From positions 583,640-647,639 of the forward strand of contig ML213516.1 of assembly GCA_004369045.1 (NCBI GenBank): a DNA stretch of 64,000 bases. Direction: 5' to 3'. The position numbers and the translations under genes are program-made. The notes beneath the pieces are model-generated. The model was not told the origin of the DNA, ran no database searches, and was given only the letters and a program-made list of their open reading frames with translations. Below are positions 46,062-56,827 of the stretch, in pieces. The number at the start of each line of letters is the position of its first letter. The first letter of the stretch is position 1. Origin of the DNA: Heliocybe sulcata. Taxonomy: Eukaryota > Basidiomycota > Agaricomycetes > Gloeophyllales > Gloeophyllaceae.

Positions 46062-47663
46062 CCTGCCACGGCATTCTGGACAGTGTAGAATGGTTCTTTT
46101 ATTGGTAAATCAACTTGAAGAATGATTTTCATGAGAAGTAAGGACTATATAAGAGATTATATGAAGCAGTATGGTACAGGGTCCTAGCAACATATGTCGG
46201 ATTCGGGTAACGGGTATCGAAGCCATGCTTAGGTCCATCGGATTAGTTCAGTTCGTCCTTTGCTTCTTTCTTGAGCTTGAGTCAAGAGAGGGAATTCTGA
46301 TCTTGAGGTTCAAGCGGGCTTTCGACTCGCAGGTGTCTGTGCCGAACCAAGAACCCGAGGGCTCTTCGAATAAATCGACACACTCGAAATGAAACTGTGA
46401 CCACATCAGCGAGAGACAAACGGAGACTAGTAGAGCTGGCCTGACCCATTAATATTGACCAGTCCCAGGTATCGCACTTCACCATGTCACCTTCCTCAGG
46501 GCCCCTGTACCAGCAGAACTCATCTCCGTCTGCATGGTTTGTCTCTGGAGGTGCAGCATTATGACCTGTCTCAGTCGCAGACTCACACCCTTGTAAATAG
46601 ACACTTGACGTGATAGAACAATCATGTTGAGGTAAAAGCTTGTGGGTCGCGTCGCTCGCATATACTTGTCACTTTGACGCGGCATGTCACGTATCCGGGT
46701 CACTCCGCCGACCGGTGATGCAAGCCTGACTGGCCTATGGGAAGAAAAGCGCATTTAGGTCGTTGCGTGGGGTTGTATAGACGCGGGATGCATTCTAGCA
46801 CGCTCTGAAACGTTGTATTTCCCCTCAGGAGAGCCTCTAAGAGAAAATTATAATATCCAAAATAAATCTCCGTTAAGGCCCTCGGAGCCCCCCCCCTCCC
46901 CCACGTCCGGTCTCGGCATCTCCCGGTGTCCGCCCCTTGTGACGAAGTACAAGTTTTATCACGCCCCAAACCATCGATTATAGTTTCTCAAATACTCGTG
47001 AAGAGTGCACATCTGGAAAGCCTGTAGCAAGAGCTGGATTGAATAGCTCGCCTGCTTGCCGCAATATTATAGTAAGTTCACTCACTGTTATACTCCTAGA
47101 TCTATGACATTAATCCGGGCCTAGTAGGTGCAGTATGCCACTCAGAGCACTTCCTGAGCACTCCTCAAGTCATCTGTCGCATTTCTTGTGCCGTTCGCAG
47201 GTTGTTCGCAGGTGTCGCAGGTCGTTCGCAGGCGTTTCGCAGGTGTTTCGCAATGCAAGTGATCGAGTCCGATCGACTCATCGGAATGTAGCGATCGCAT
47301 CGGCAGGGCGTAATGTTGTGAGTCATATACATCGTCCAGCCTGCATCGCTTTCACGACAACTCAAAGGACGATATTTTGCACAGCGCAATCTCGCGCCCT
47401 CTTCCTTGTTGCAAATAGGTCACTGCATGTATACGAGCGCAGTGGGCGAGCCGTAACCTATCCTTCATTTATCCGTTGTATCTATACATGTCGTAGAGCA
47501 GTGCTAGACTACTGTACTCATTGGTGTCGCTGATGTTAAGATGCTGGGACACCGTAAGTGTGACTCGCTGTGAGGATTCGGCTATTGCCGAGCTGTGGCG
47601 AAGGCAAGAGGCGTTGGGAGACTGTGGCTGAAGCGTAAACATGAGTAAACAATGTTCCATTTC
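46062..47663. repeat. Direct repeat unit, copy 2 (1,602 bp)
   Basis: Second copy of the 44503-46051 unit, in the same orientation. After 47663 the sequence continues into the leader of the gypsy element, whereas copy 1 stops at the gap. Confidence 0.85.
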
Positions 47664-48054
47664 CTTATTCTTTATTCCAGGGCATAGTATCTTCGAGATG
47701 GACGTTATATTATATAAGCTAGATATTAAGCGAACCCGTATATAAAGAGCGGTAGCTAGAGGTGCTCCCCAGGACGCACAGAATCGACTGCTTACACCCG
47801 TTCCCTCTCTGTGTGAACTACTCTTCCCTATTCCGTGTGTGGTGACTCGTGACTTCCCGTCACGCTCGCCTCACATATTTTGAACGCGACAAAGCACTCT
47901 ACAACCTCTAGGCAACAAAACTCTGCTTTTATACTCTCCACTGGGCAACACTTCGGGCTGATCACCCAAGTCATCCAGCTATACCTCCTATTCTGTTTCT
48001 TGGGCTACTATCTTCCATCAAAACATCAAAAACCTCTAACACATTCGGCTAAAT
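47664..48054 (+). promoter_or_regulatory. Probable 5' LTR/leader of the gypsy element
   Basis: Contains GTATATAAAGAGCGG (47738-47752), a TATA box, about 300 bases before the gag ATG, followed by a pyrimidine-rich leader. The 3' LTR is outside the window, so LTR ends and the primer-binding site cannot be fixed. Confidence 0.45.
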
Positions 48055-48730
48055 ATGGCTACCCGATATAGTCTGCGCACGCGCGCTCAGGCGCCGGACG
48101 CTCCGGTATCACGGGCTAATAATAAAGGTGCGTCTACTCAGTCTGTACACGGCACCGCGGAAACCCCGCTAGAGTCGCTCACCAGCGACTCGGAGCAAGG
48201 ATATAATTCCGCTCCACCCGTTACGAGTCCGAAGCGTTCATACACCGAGGCCGTTTCGCGTAGCCCCTCTCCCCTCGTGGAGAGGGAGAATGTAGTTAGT
48301 TTGGAGACAACCAATAAAAACAATTTGCAATCTATTGCTAGCCCTGCACGAGGTGCAGAGGGCGCCGTTCCGAAAGGAAACACACGGCCCACCGTAGAGG
48401 AGGATGGAACCTCCTGGACTACTGTCACTGGCCGAAGGCCGAGGAGCACGGCATCGAGCCGGCGATATGGTGAGAACCGTAAGAAGGCACATACCGGCGT
48501 ATCGGTGCCAAGCGCCCGAGAAGTCCTCTCGCAGTCACAGAGGCAGACGGTCGACGCTGCAGAAGCAGCGCTGACCAATACGGAACGTTCCCGAGTTCAG
48601 GAACGCGAACACATGGTCGGGATCAGTGAGAATCCCGCCACCGCCGGGCCATCGAGACCCAAAGGCAAGGGCGTGGACCCAAAGAATTGGGGTGCCACAG
48701 GTATCGAAGAGTCCGATCTCGATATTGATA
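48055..48730 (+). pseudogene. Gag N-terminal part of the gypsy element (interrupted)
   Basis: The frame opens MATRYSLRTRAQAPDAPVSR at 48055 and is rich in Ser, Thr, Pro and Arg, with SYTEAVSRSPSP and TTVTGRRPRSTASSRRYG. It runs to the transposon border in ESDLDID and would stop at a TAG 21 bases inside the transposon. If one target-site copy and the transposon are ignored, the frame continues in phase at 56828, so the protein was once contiguous. It is a gag by position and linkage rather than by a recognisable domain. Confidence 0.75.
48724..48730. repeat. Target site duplication, left (ATTGATA)
   Basis: ATTGATA directly abuts the left inverted repeat and recurs at 56821-56827 directly after the right one. 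Confidence 0.82.
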
Positions 48731-48744
48731 CCCAGTCAAAACCC
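48731..48744 (+). repeat. Left terminal inverted repeat of the Tnp2 element
   Basis: CCCAGTCAAAACCC; pairs with 56807-56820 at 13 of 14 positions. Confidence 0.82.
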
Positions 48745-49106
48745 GGAATTTAGCTTTCGATTAAATCAGACCTTGAGAGACTGAGCGCAATTGCCAGCTA
48801 TCAAGGGCCTGATTGCAACGATTAAAGTACGAACTGGCGTAAGTTTGGCGTGCGGGGCGTCCCGATTTGGCACGGGAATTCACGGAAAGATCTTCTGAGC
48901 GAGCGTAAGGTCTGCAGTCTGCTCGAGATGGCGCGTTCCATGTTTAGCAAATGCCCTGGGCACGCCTCGTGTTGGCCAGCGTGCTCGGAAGTGTGTACGC
49001 GTAAGTCAGCGTGTCCCGCTGTCGAGTCAGCCTCAGCCAGGTCTGTCTGACCGCCTCTGTAACAAAACAACTCGGGCAGCTTGTAACGACATTGCTATCT
49101 GATGGG
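48745..49106. other. 5' untranslated/subterminal region of the Tnp2 element
   Basis: 362 bases between the left inverted repeat and the transposase start. It has two CGATTA words and no gene. Confidence 0.45.
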
Positions 49107-52100
49107 ATGTCTCAGAAACGACAGAAGTTTTGCACTTGCTCGAGAAAATGTGGCGGTGGCCGTATGGTTGCGTATGACACCTTCCGTGCACATCAGCCTT
49201 ACCGTGAAGAGGACCGCGTACAGAACTACCTCCCATCAACACAGAAATTCCTAGCCGACAGAGCGGCTGTGCTTGAGGCTGCCGGAGAACCTTCTCAAGC
49301 ATCCTCGAGCCAGATGGGCCTGCCTGCTCCCAAGCGACAGCGACTTGTTGCTGCTGCCCCCGAGGATGCTTCCATGGTGAGTCTTTTATCTGTCCTTATG
49401 TTTTATTTATTCATGTCCTTTCCCCTCTAAAGAGTGCACCAATCGATCTTCCAGGCCATTCTGGATCTATGCGTGCCGATGTCGAGTCTGTCCCACCTCC
49501 TGGCTATGCCACCCCCGACTCGCCCGCCGCAACCAATGCAGCATTCAATGACCCATTCTATGGAATGCCCGAGCTTGATGCAGTCTCTGAGGCTGATGAT
49601 GATGAAGATATTGTCCCTTCTGATGTCGACGATGACCTCGACCCATTTGGAGATGAGGATGATGAGTCCGAAGCGAGCGAGTCTGGGTCTGAGGATGATC
49701 TTAATGTACCTGGGCCATGGAATGCTGCTGATACTGAGGGTGAAACTTCGGCTGTGCAGGAGGACGAGGACCCGTACGAGCCATATGTGGGGGACATTGA
49801 TGAAATCAAGTATGCCGACCAGTTCATCCAGCTCCTGCAGGATGCTTCACTCGAGGATCGCCATGCTGGTCTGAGTCCGGACATGGTCGACCGCATTCGT
49901 AATCCACCACAGTCTGTGCTCCAAATCGACGACTCAATAGTCCAATTCTCAATCAAGATGTACTTGACGACTTGCGAGGCTTCCCAGAAGATCTACGAGA
50001 GTACCTGCAGACACGTCAAAGACCACTTTCATGTCGATATGCTCTCCCATCACAACATCGAGAAGCTTGTTGGCGAACTGACTGGCATTTATCCCATCAA
50101 AGTCGATATGTGCCAAAATTCATGTATCGCATTTTCCGGTGCATTTGCAGATCAAGAATCTTGTCATATATGCCAACATCCTCGCTATGACCCTAGGAAG
50201 AGCAAAGGCCCGAAACGTGTTCCCTACCGCCAGTTCTGCACATTCCCTATTGGCCCACAACTCCAAGCTCTCTGGCGGAGTCCCAAGGGAGCAGATAACC
50301 TTGAATGGCGTCGCGCACGCAACAGACAGCTGGAGGAGCTCCTTGCTATGCCATCTGGTCAGCTAGAGAGCTTTGATGATATTCTGTGTGGTGATGCATA
50401 CCTCGATGAGGTTGAGGCGGATGTCATCAAAGATGATGACATGGTCCTCATGTTCTCAGCAGATGGTGCTCAGCTGTACAAGAATAAACAGTCTGACTTC
50501 TGGATTTACATCTGGGTGGTCGTGGACCATTCACCTGACCGGCGATACAAGAAGCGCCACATCCTCCCTGGTGCTATAATTCCTGGGCCCAATAAGCCGA
50601 AGAACTTGGATTCCTTTACTTTTCCAGGACTCCATCATCTCTCTGCAATCCAGAATGAAGGTCTAATGATCTGGAATGGTCGCACAGAACACCTATTCCA
50701 ATCCGATCCATACTTATTCCTTGCCCTTGCGGATGCGCCTGGCATGGCAGCCCTGAATGGACTTGTTGGTACGCAAGGTCAATATGGCTGCCGCATCTAC
50801 TGTGGACAGAAAGGTCGGCGCAAGATGCGTGGGACACGCTACTATCCTGTACGTCTCAAGCCAAATATGGCACCCTCAGGATCAGACCATGAAGATTTGC
50901 CTCTCAACCCTCCTGCACCATCACAAGCAGACTATGAGAGAAATCTCAGGATCCTGAAGACATCTGCTACTGCTGCCGAGTACAAGGAAAACTGACTAGC
51001 TACAGGCATATGCAAGCCTACAATTTTCAGCGGCATCCCTCGGAGCCTTGGCATACCTGGAGTTTTTGGACTTGACCTCATGCATCTACCTGCACTCAAT
51101 GTTCTGGACCTCCTTCTACCCCTCTGGCGTGGCTCATGGGATAAGCATGATAAGCAGAAAGACCCTCCGTCAAACTGGGATTGGGCAACCCTCAGCAATG
51201 AGGATACCTGGCAGGAACACAGACATATTGTCAGCGAGAACAAAAAATACCTGCCAACGTCATTTGGTCGAGCACCACGTAATCCAGCAACCAAGCTTAA
51301 TAGTGGATTCAAAGCCATCGAATTTGTCAATTACTTCTATGGGATGGGCCCTGGTGTCTTCTACGAGGTTCTTCCTGACAATATCTGGCGACACTTCTGC
51401 CAACTTGTATCAGCTGTCCGCACCCTTTCGCAGCGCCAAGTCACACGCCAGGAGATTGAGGAGGCCCATATTTCCCTCATCCAGTGGGAACAAGACTATG
51501 AAGAACTGTACTATCAGCGGCTGGAGTATCGCATACCACTCGTGCGTCCCGTATGTCACACGCTTACGCATCTAGCTGCACAAACATTTGTGTGGGGTCC
51601 ACTTGCCTGCAGCTCACAGTGGATTATCGAGAATGCTATTGGATTCCTTGGTCGCTTGGTACGGCAGCCATCAAACGCTTTTGCGAACCTCACGGAGGTC
51701 ACTCTGCGACATGCCCGGACAGCTGCACTCCAAGCAATAATACCAGGACTAGTTCCTGAGCGCAAACACATTGCAACTGGAGGTATCGATATTGGCGACC
51801 AATATGCATTTTTGCCAGCACGGGATACCAATCCTCGACGGATTCTAGCACATGAAGCTGCAGCTGTTTGCGAGTATCTTCGCATGTACGACAACTCCGA
51901 TCGCTTCCTCAATTATGACATCCAATTGCACCGCTGGTCTAAAGCGCGACTTCCCAATGGACAGATCGCAAGATCAGCATGGCGGGAGACACTACGTACA
52001 AGACAAGATGCACGGATATCGCGAAATGTGAAGGTAATCCATTCTGCACGTAATATCAACTAGTGTCTGACAACACTGTAGGTCCGCAAAGGGCATGATA

Positions 52101-52444
52101 TCTTCATTGCAGAAGTGCTGTTCTACATGAAGCTGGACAATGATGTGGATAACATCCCACCGGAATGCCCCCGGCATTGTGCACTTGTCACAAGATACAG
52201 TGAACCGCATCCCGTACTGAAGGAGATGTCACATGGGACCCTCCTCTCATGTCTCCATGGTGGGGAGGATGGCCTGATGGTCATCAATGCCAAGGATATT
52301 CTCTCAGTTGTGGCCATGATACCACACCGCCCGACAATTCCTGGGGAATCTATTAAACAGGATCGTTTCTATCTTGTTGAGAAACCAGTACTTGCAATGG
52401 ATGAACTGGCTGGACTCCAGGATGAGGAGAATGAGGGGAATTAG
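49107..52444 (+). pseudogene. Tnp2-family transposase, one in-frame TGA
   Basis: Exons 49107-49376, 49433-52033 and 52082-52444 would give 1,078 codons. The N-terminus FCTCSRKCGGGRMVAYDTF is the Cys-rich start common to fungal Tnp2 proteins. Then come an acidic stretch, GIYPIKVDMCQNSCIAFSG, CHICQHPRYDP, DMVLMFSADGAQLYKNKQSD (catalytic-core type Asp-rich motif), HILPGAIIPGPNKPKNLDSF and, past the stop, TGICKPTIFSGIPRSLGIPG, FGLDLMHLPALNVLDLLLPL, IIENAIGFLGRLVRQPSNAF-type C-terminal blocks. The TGA at 50993-50995 falls between KEN and LATGICK with the frame open on both sides, as expected for CGA to TGA. Without readthrough the product is about 610 aa and lacks the C-terminal core. Confidence 0.85.
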
Positions 52445-52549
52445 GGTTGTCTTATATTTTCTCAGAATTGTATAACAGCTCAGCATACATATAATTTTTA
52501 TTACAATTATACAGAGCATAACAGTGACAACAACACAACTGACAAGCGA

Positions 52550-52720
52550 GCGAGAGCGATGAGACGAGCGTGAGCGAGAGCAATGAGACGAGGGCAGGCA
52601 AGAGCGATGACATGAGTGCGAGCAAGAGCGATGACACGAGGGCAGGTGAGAGCGATGAGACGAGTGCGAGCGAGAGCGATGAGACAAGTGTGGGCGAGAG
52701 CGATGAGATGAGCGTGTATG
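52550..52720. repeat. 24-bp minisatellite in the Tnp2 element
   Basis: About seven imperfect units of GAGCGATGAGACGAGTGCGA plus four bases. Read on the plus strand they encode an octapeptide series such as GESDETSA, SESDETSV, GESDEMSV. It lies between the convergent 3' ends of the transposase and the minus-strand gene, outside both coding regions. Confidence 0.8.
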
Positions 52721-52735
52721 ATGGCGAGAGACATC

Positions 52736-53421
52736 CTACGCCGCATCCGGACTGGCCTCCTCAATGACAGCAGCAGATCCACCAGCTAAACCTTGCAGTG
52801 CTCCCTCTGCTTCAGTACCGATCTGGAGGGCTCATTAATACATGGGAGCTACAGTCGAGAAACACATACCGAGATGGCTCCTGCCCATGTCCAGATTTGG
52901 TCTGCAGCTGCTTCATTCCAGCCATGCGTAGAGAGGAATCCGAACATGATCGCCGTGACAGCTCGGGACTCAACAAAACTCTTGGTAACATTAGGCACCC
53001 AAAGTATCCAGCTAGGAGCATCATAATCGTTCTTAAGCCCCTCCCACTTCTCCAGAAGAACCACTGGACTGATTCTGTGCTGATCCGGAACCCCGGAGTT
53101 GAGGGGAACATATGCCGAGACATAGAGCTGATACAGGTCGGGATTGAGGAAGTAAGTAGACGGCTCCGGGTTCTAACAGCATTATTTAGATAGAGATTAT
53201 AAGATATATTGATAGAAAATATTACTCACATCATGCCGCACGACATACATCTCAATATAGACCTCTTGAGCGGTGTTTTTCGGGTGTCGAGAATAGTCGT
53301 CTGGTTTGACCGTGCTCAGCCACAGGTCTCCCGGGCCAGGTTTGGGTGGTGGGGGTAATGCAACTCGACGGCTGCGAGGCATAGGTGCCCTAGGCTGATG
53401 CATAGAGTGCTTTCCAGGCAT
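52736..53421 (-). CDS. Unnamed 193-aa accessory protein of the Tnp2 element
   Basis: Three exons, complement of 52736-52822, 52870-53172 and 53230-53421, in phase with GT-AG introns. Start MPGKHSMHQPRAPMPRSRR at 53421; an in-frame Met at 53520 is also possible. A basic, Pro-rich head is followed by PGDLWLSTVKPDDYSRHPKN, TYFLNPDLYQLYVSAYVPLN, RISPVVLLEKWEGLKNDYDA, PSWILWVPNVTKSF and GFLSTHGWNEAAADQIWTWA; the last exon is Ala/Glu/Gly-rich. It is rich in aromatic residues and Trp. I do not recognise the family. Its intact three-exon frame inside the transposon argues for a conserved transposon-borne role, for example as an accessory or regulator; this is inference. Confidence 0.72.
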
Positions 53422-53585
53422 TACACAGAGTGCGCGTGTACACGCAGAGGAGTGAACGCGCACAAGGCAATATTCGACGCGCTTGTCACAGCATGTCACA
53501 GGGCTCTTGTATCTTGCCATCTCATACGCACAGTCCCGCCCTATGACATTCGCCAGTACTCGAGGCTCTCTAAATACTTTTTTGA

Positions 53586-56314
53586 ATGGATACAGTGCCT
53601 AGGACTGCCAGCGGGTTCTCTGGAGAGATGGAAACTGGTCCGAGAGCCCGGTCGATGCTCGAGGAATTACACGGCGAGCTACCGAACTACTTACGTGGCG
53701 ACTTTCCTTCACTTGCTTCTGGCTCTCTAGTGTCCCTTGACGATGGAAGCAGCACAAGACTAGTCAGCTCGGACTTTGGACATCTGATGCAGCCCGGCCC
53801 ACCATCATCGTACCGCACCCGGGACTTTGGCCGTTCCCTCGGCTACTCGCCAAGCATCATCTCTTCGCGTGGATCTGTTCCTGGGCGTTCCCGTGCTCTT
53901 ACACTACATTCGTTCGGATCAACAACTGCACCTGGTCACGCTCAGGCGAGTACCTTTCACCCTGGTTCTCATGACGACTTTACGGTATCCTCGATTGCTG
54001 GCCTCGACCATAAGTCCCTTCTCGAGCACTCGCCGCTGTACGATAATCTCCATCAAGAGCTCTTGCGGACCAAGGATTCACTGGCCCAGGCTCAGCGCGA
54101 TATCGCGTACTATCAAGGCAAAGTTGAGGCACTTCAGTGAGTATATGCGTCTCATCTTCGATCAATTTTCGCTAATGTGACACAGGGAAATTTCATCTCG
54201 CCCTGCTTCCCTGGCTGCTGCGGCAGCAGCACCTGTCGCTACTCCATCCAAATTCCAAGTGATCGGATTCTCCATGGACGAGGACAAAGAACTCGAGCTC
54301 ACGCTGCCGAAGGTGGACGACTACTCTATGGAGGAGCAGAGGTCTTTGTTCTGGACTCGATCGATGTTCGACGACCCAAACAACCACGCTCAGAAGAAGG
54401 TCAAGCCATCTGGTCCGCGCGGGAAGCAATCGCTCCGAGACGGCAATAACAAATGCCACCGCCATGTCACCAATCTGGCTGGGGAGGTCGTGGATGGCCA
54501 CCGAATCCGTGCTATGCTTGACCATACTCACGGACTGCTTCTCTCGCTTGCAAAGATCAAGGAACTCCAGCTCACTTGGAAAGCCAATGGCGGTCATATC
54601 CGGGGTTGCATTTACAGGGAGATGAAAAGAAAGTTCCCGGAGCTGGCTTTGTGTGAAAATAACTGGAAGATTGATGAGCTGGTAGGTGGTAAGTATCCCG
54701 GATTCAGCAGGAAGTACGTGAAGCCATTCCTCGGTACCCCAGCTGCAGAGCTGCCGAAGCTCCTGGACGGAATCGCGCCAGCTGACGATAATGCCGAGGA
54801 TGAGCCTCCCGAGGCTGCGCGTACTTCTGCGCCGGTGCAGGCAACTGACTCAACCTCTGCTGCGAACAAGCGTAAGGCACCACCACTGGCTCTTCGGGCA
54901 AGCGATAAGCGGAAGCATTCACACAATAATCATTTGTAAGTTTTTTTTGCTATTGGTTTACTGTCCTTACTCGATTTCGAGTAGGGAACAGCTTGTGTCT
55001 TCGAGGGTCTCTGCAACAAGCACAGCATCGTCTTCCTCGAGGCTACCGCCATCTGAACCGCCTTTCACGCAAGCACCCTTGCCGCCCACTCGACAGCCTC
55101 TGGCATCTGGACAATCGCCGTTATCTCCCGAGCAACAGCCTCTATCGCCTACACGTTCGCCATCATCATATGCGCAATCAGCTTTGTTGCCTGTCCAGCC
55201 ACGGCTGGCTCCACAATCGCAGTCGTCGCGCGCTCAACTGCCCCTATCACAAGCGCAATCGCCGTGGTCACCTGCAGTACCGCCATTCACACAACCGCCC
55301 GCTCAACTGCACTTATCGCACGCGCAATCGCCATTGCTGCCCCCTCAGCTGCCGCTATCTCCCAGTTGGCGGCCACTATCACCTACCCCGCCGCCGTTGC
55401 AAGCTCCTCAGCCACTATCGCCCACTCCGCCGCCGTTTCCGCCCACTCCGCCGCCGTTGCAAGCTCCTCAGCCACTATCGCCCACTCCGCCGCCGTTGCC
55501 ACCCACTCCGCCGCCGTTGCCACCCACTCCGCCACCTCTGCCGCCCACTACGCTGCCGTTGCCAACTGCTCAGCCACCTCTGCCGCCCACTCCGCCGCCG
55601 TTTCCGCCTCCTCAGCCACCTCTGCCGCCCACTCCGCCGCTGTTGCCAACTGCTCAACCGCCATTGTCACCCACCCGGCAGCTTACTGAAGGATCGGCGC
55701 AGCAGCAACTACCACATATGTTACTACCACGATCGCGAAGGACGGCACCTCCTGACCAAGCGCTGCTGTCGCCTGCTCGCATCCATCCTGGATTCAATTC
55801 AGTGATGGCTACTGGCGACTCGGCGTTGGGTCCGGGAAATGCGATGGGTGCTGCAGGGGCTACCGAAGAGGGTGGAGGAGGAAAGCGCAAGCGAGGCGGA
55901 GATCGGGGTGGGAAGGCAATGAAGCTTCCCGAGAATCCAACCACAGCAAAGTGAGTGTGATCCTCTCGTCGCATCCCTCTCAGCAGATGAACAGATATTC
56001 CAGGCAGCTCTTTGCGAAAGAAGAACTCACCAAAGAGCCCCAGCAATCAGAGTACCGTATCACGCAACTGTGGAATGCTCTGTCCGGGACACAGAAAGCC
56101 GTGAGTGTCTCGATATCCTTCCACGAGTGCTGTCTAAAGCTGGGTCTAGTATTATCAAGATCGTATTATCGCCATGAAAGCAGCAGTCCCGGTAAGCGCT
56201 CCCTGGCTACCTTATGCTGCGCTGCTTGCTTACGATGTCGGAATGGTGATGTAGAAGGCCGCGCGCCCTCGCCCTCATAAAACGAAGCAATCAGACAAGG
56301 AGAATGCCGCATAG
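53586..56314 (+). CDS. Unnamed 821-aa accessory protein of the Tnp2 element, proline-rich
   Basis: Six exons: 53586-54136, 54186-54935, 54985-55950, 56004-56100, 56150-56191 and 56255-56314, all in phase. Residues 1-190 are Ser/Gly-rich, ending in a short coiled coil (QELLRTKDSLAQAQRDIAYY). Residues about 200-400 form a compact region with FQVIGFSMDEDKELELTLPK, KCHRHVTNLAGEVVDGHRIR, GGHIRGCIYREMKRKFPELA and KYPGFSRKYVKPFL, followed by a basic NKRKAP patch. A tract of P, Q, S and L repeats follows (PPTPPPLPPTPPP type, about residues 455-690). The C-terminus QLFAKEELTKEP, RITQLWNALSGTQKA and YYQDRIIAMKAA recalls the latter helices of an HMG box, a weak similarity. It could be the DNA-binding partner (TnpA role) of the transposase; not proven. 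Confidence 0.72.
55264..55690 (+). repeat. Proline-coding tandem repeat
   Basis: Repeats built on CCGCCGTTGCCACCCACT and longer variants with AGCTCCTCAGCCACTATCG, coding for PPPLPPTPPPL / APQPLSPT strings inside the 821-aa protein. Confidence 0.8.
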
Positions 56315-56806
56315 TTGCAGTATGATACAGGTGAGAATGCTATCTACTTAATGTCCTCTTCCTCACTCTGATTCGGATCTGGAGTGTACTATCAGCAGGT
56401 GTCGACTAGGACTACTGGTGAGAGGGATATTGGGATGAGGAGAGGAAGTGGAGAAGTGGCTGGAAGTGGGGGTAGGATGGTCGGATAGCAGCAAAATATG
56501 GTATTCGAGGGTATCCTACTGTAATCGCCTGTAATCGAGCAGATAGTACGCCGGGTGTGTAGCAATATATCCATTATGAATGATTATTATCGATTATATC
56601 CTATTATCGCGGATTACAATGATATGAACTACTGATGGTCCGAGTGGTGGACAGCCGCTGGGGAGACGTTACATGATGTAGATGATGGTAATCGGTTGGA
56701 GACGGCGAGGGCTGATTAAAGTACGAGTTTCTCGATTGTTGGTGATTAACCCGTGGCAATCGCACAAAAAAAGTATATAATCCTGGGTAATCGTACACAA
56801 TCGAGG
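56315..56806. other. 3' subterminal region of the Tnp2 element
   Basis: AT-rich, with many TAATCG, CAATCG and CGATTA words (for example GTAATCGCCTGTAATCGAGC near 56520). It is non-coding and probably holds transposase-binding subterminal repeats. Confidence 0.5.
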
Positions 56807-56820
56807 GGGTTCTGACTGGG
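56807..56820 (-). repeat. Right terminal inverted repeat of the Tnp2 element
   Basis: GGGTTCTGACTGGG; inverted match of 48731-48744. Confidence 0.82.
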
Positions 56821-56827
56821 ATTGATA
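56821..56827. repeat. Target site duplication, right (ATTGATA)
   Basis: Second copy of the 48724-48730 heptamer, abutting the right inverted repeat. Confidence 0.82.

Larger units (their letters stand above)
48731..56820. mobile_element. Tnp2-type (En/Spm-like) DNA transposon, 8,090 bp, inserted in gypsy gag
   Basis: Bounded by 14-base terminal inverted repeats: CCCAGTCAAAACCC at 48731-48744 and GGGTTCTGACTGGG at 56807-56820 (one mismatch when inverted). Flanked by the 7-base duplication ATTGATA. Subterminal CGATTA/TAATCG words are frequent at the right end (near 56521, 56533, 56686, 56787) and present at the left (48757, 48819). It carries a Tnp2 transposase, a minus-strand 193-aa gene and a plus-strand 821-aa gene. 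The CACTA-type terminal sequence and 2-3 base duplication of plant En/Spm are not found, so the subgroup is open. Confidence 0.87.

Noticed and set aside
44612-46485. Duplicated 60-130 codon frames in the direct repeats
   Set aside because: The same frames appear in both copies only because the DNA is duplicated; they show no coding character.
54791-55954. Alternative plus-strand frames over the proline-rich tract
   Set aside because: The hexamer-like repeat leaves all three frames open; only the frame that splices in phase with its neighbours was kept.
48818-56726. GATTAAAGTACGA occurring at both ends of the nested element as a possible target duplication
   Set aside because: A shared 13-mer is expected by chance in a window this size; it lies inside the inverted repeats at both ends, while ATTGATA abuts the repeats exactly and restores the gag frame.
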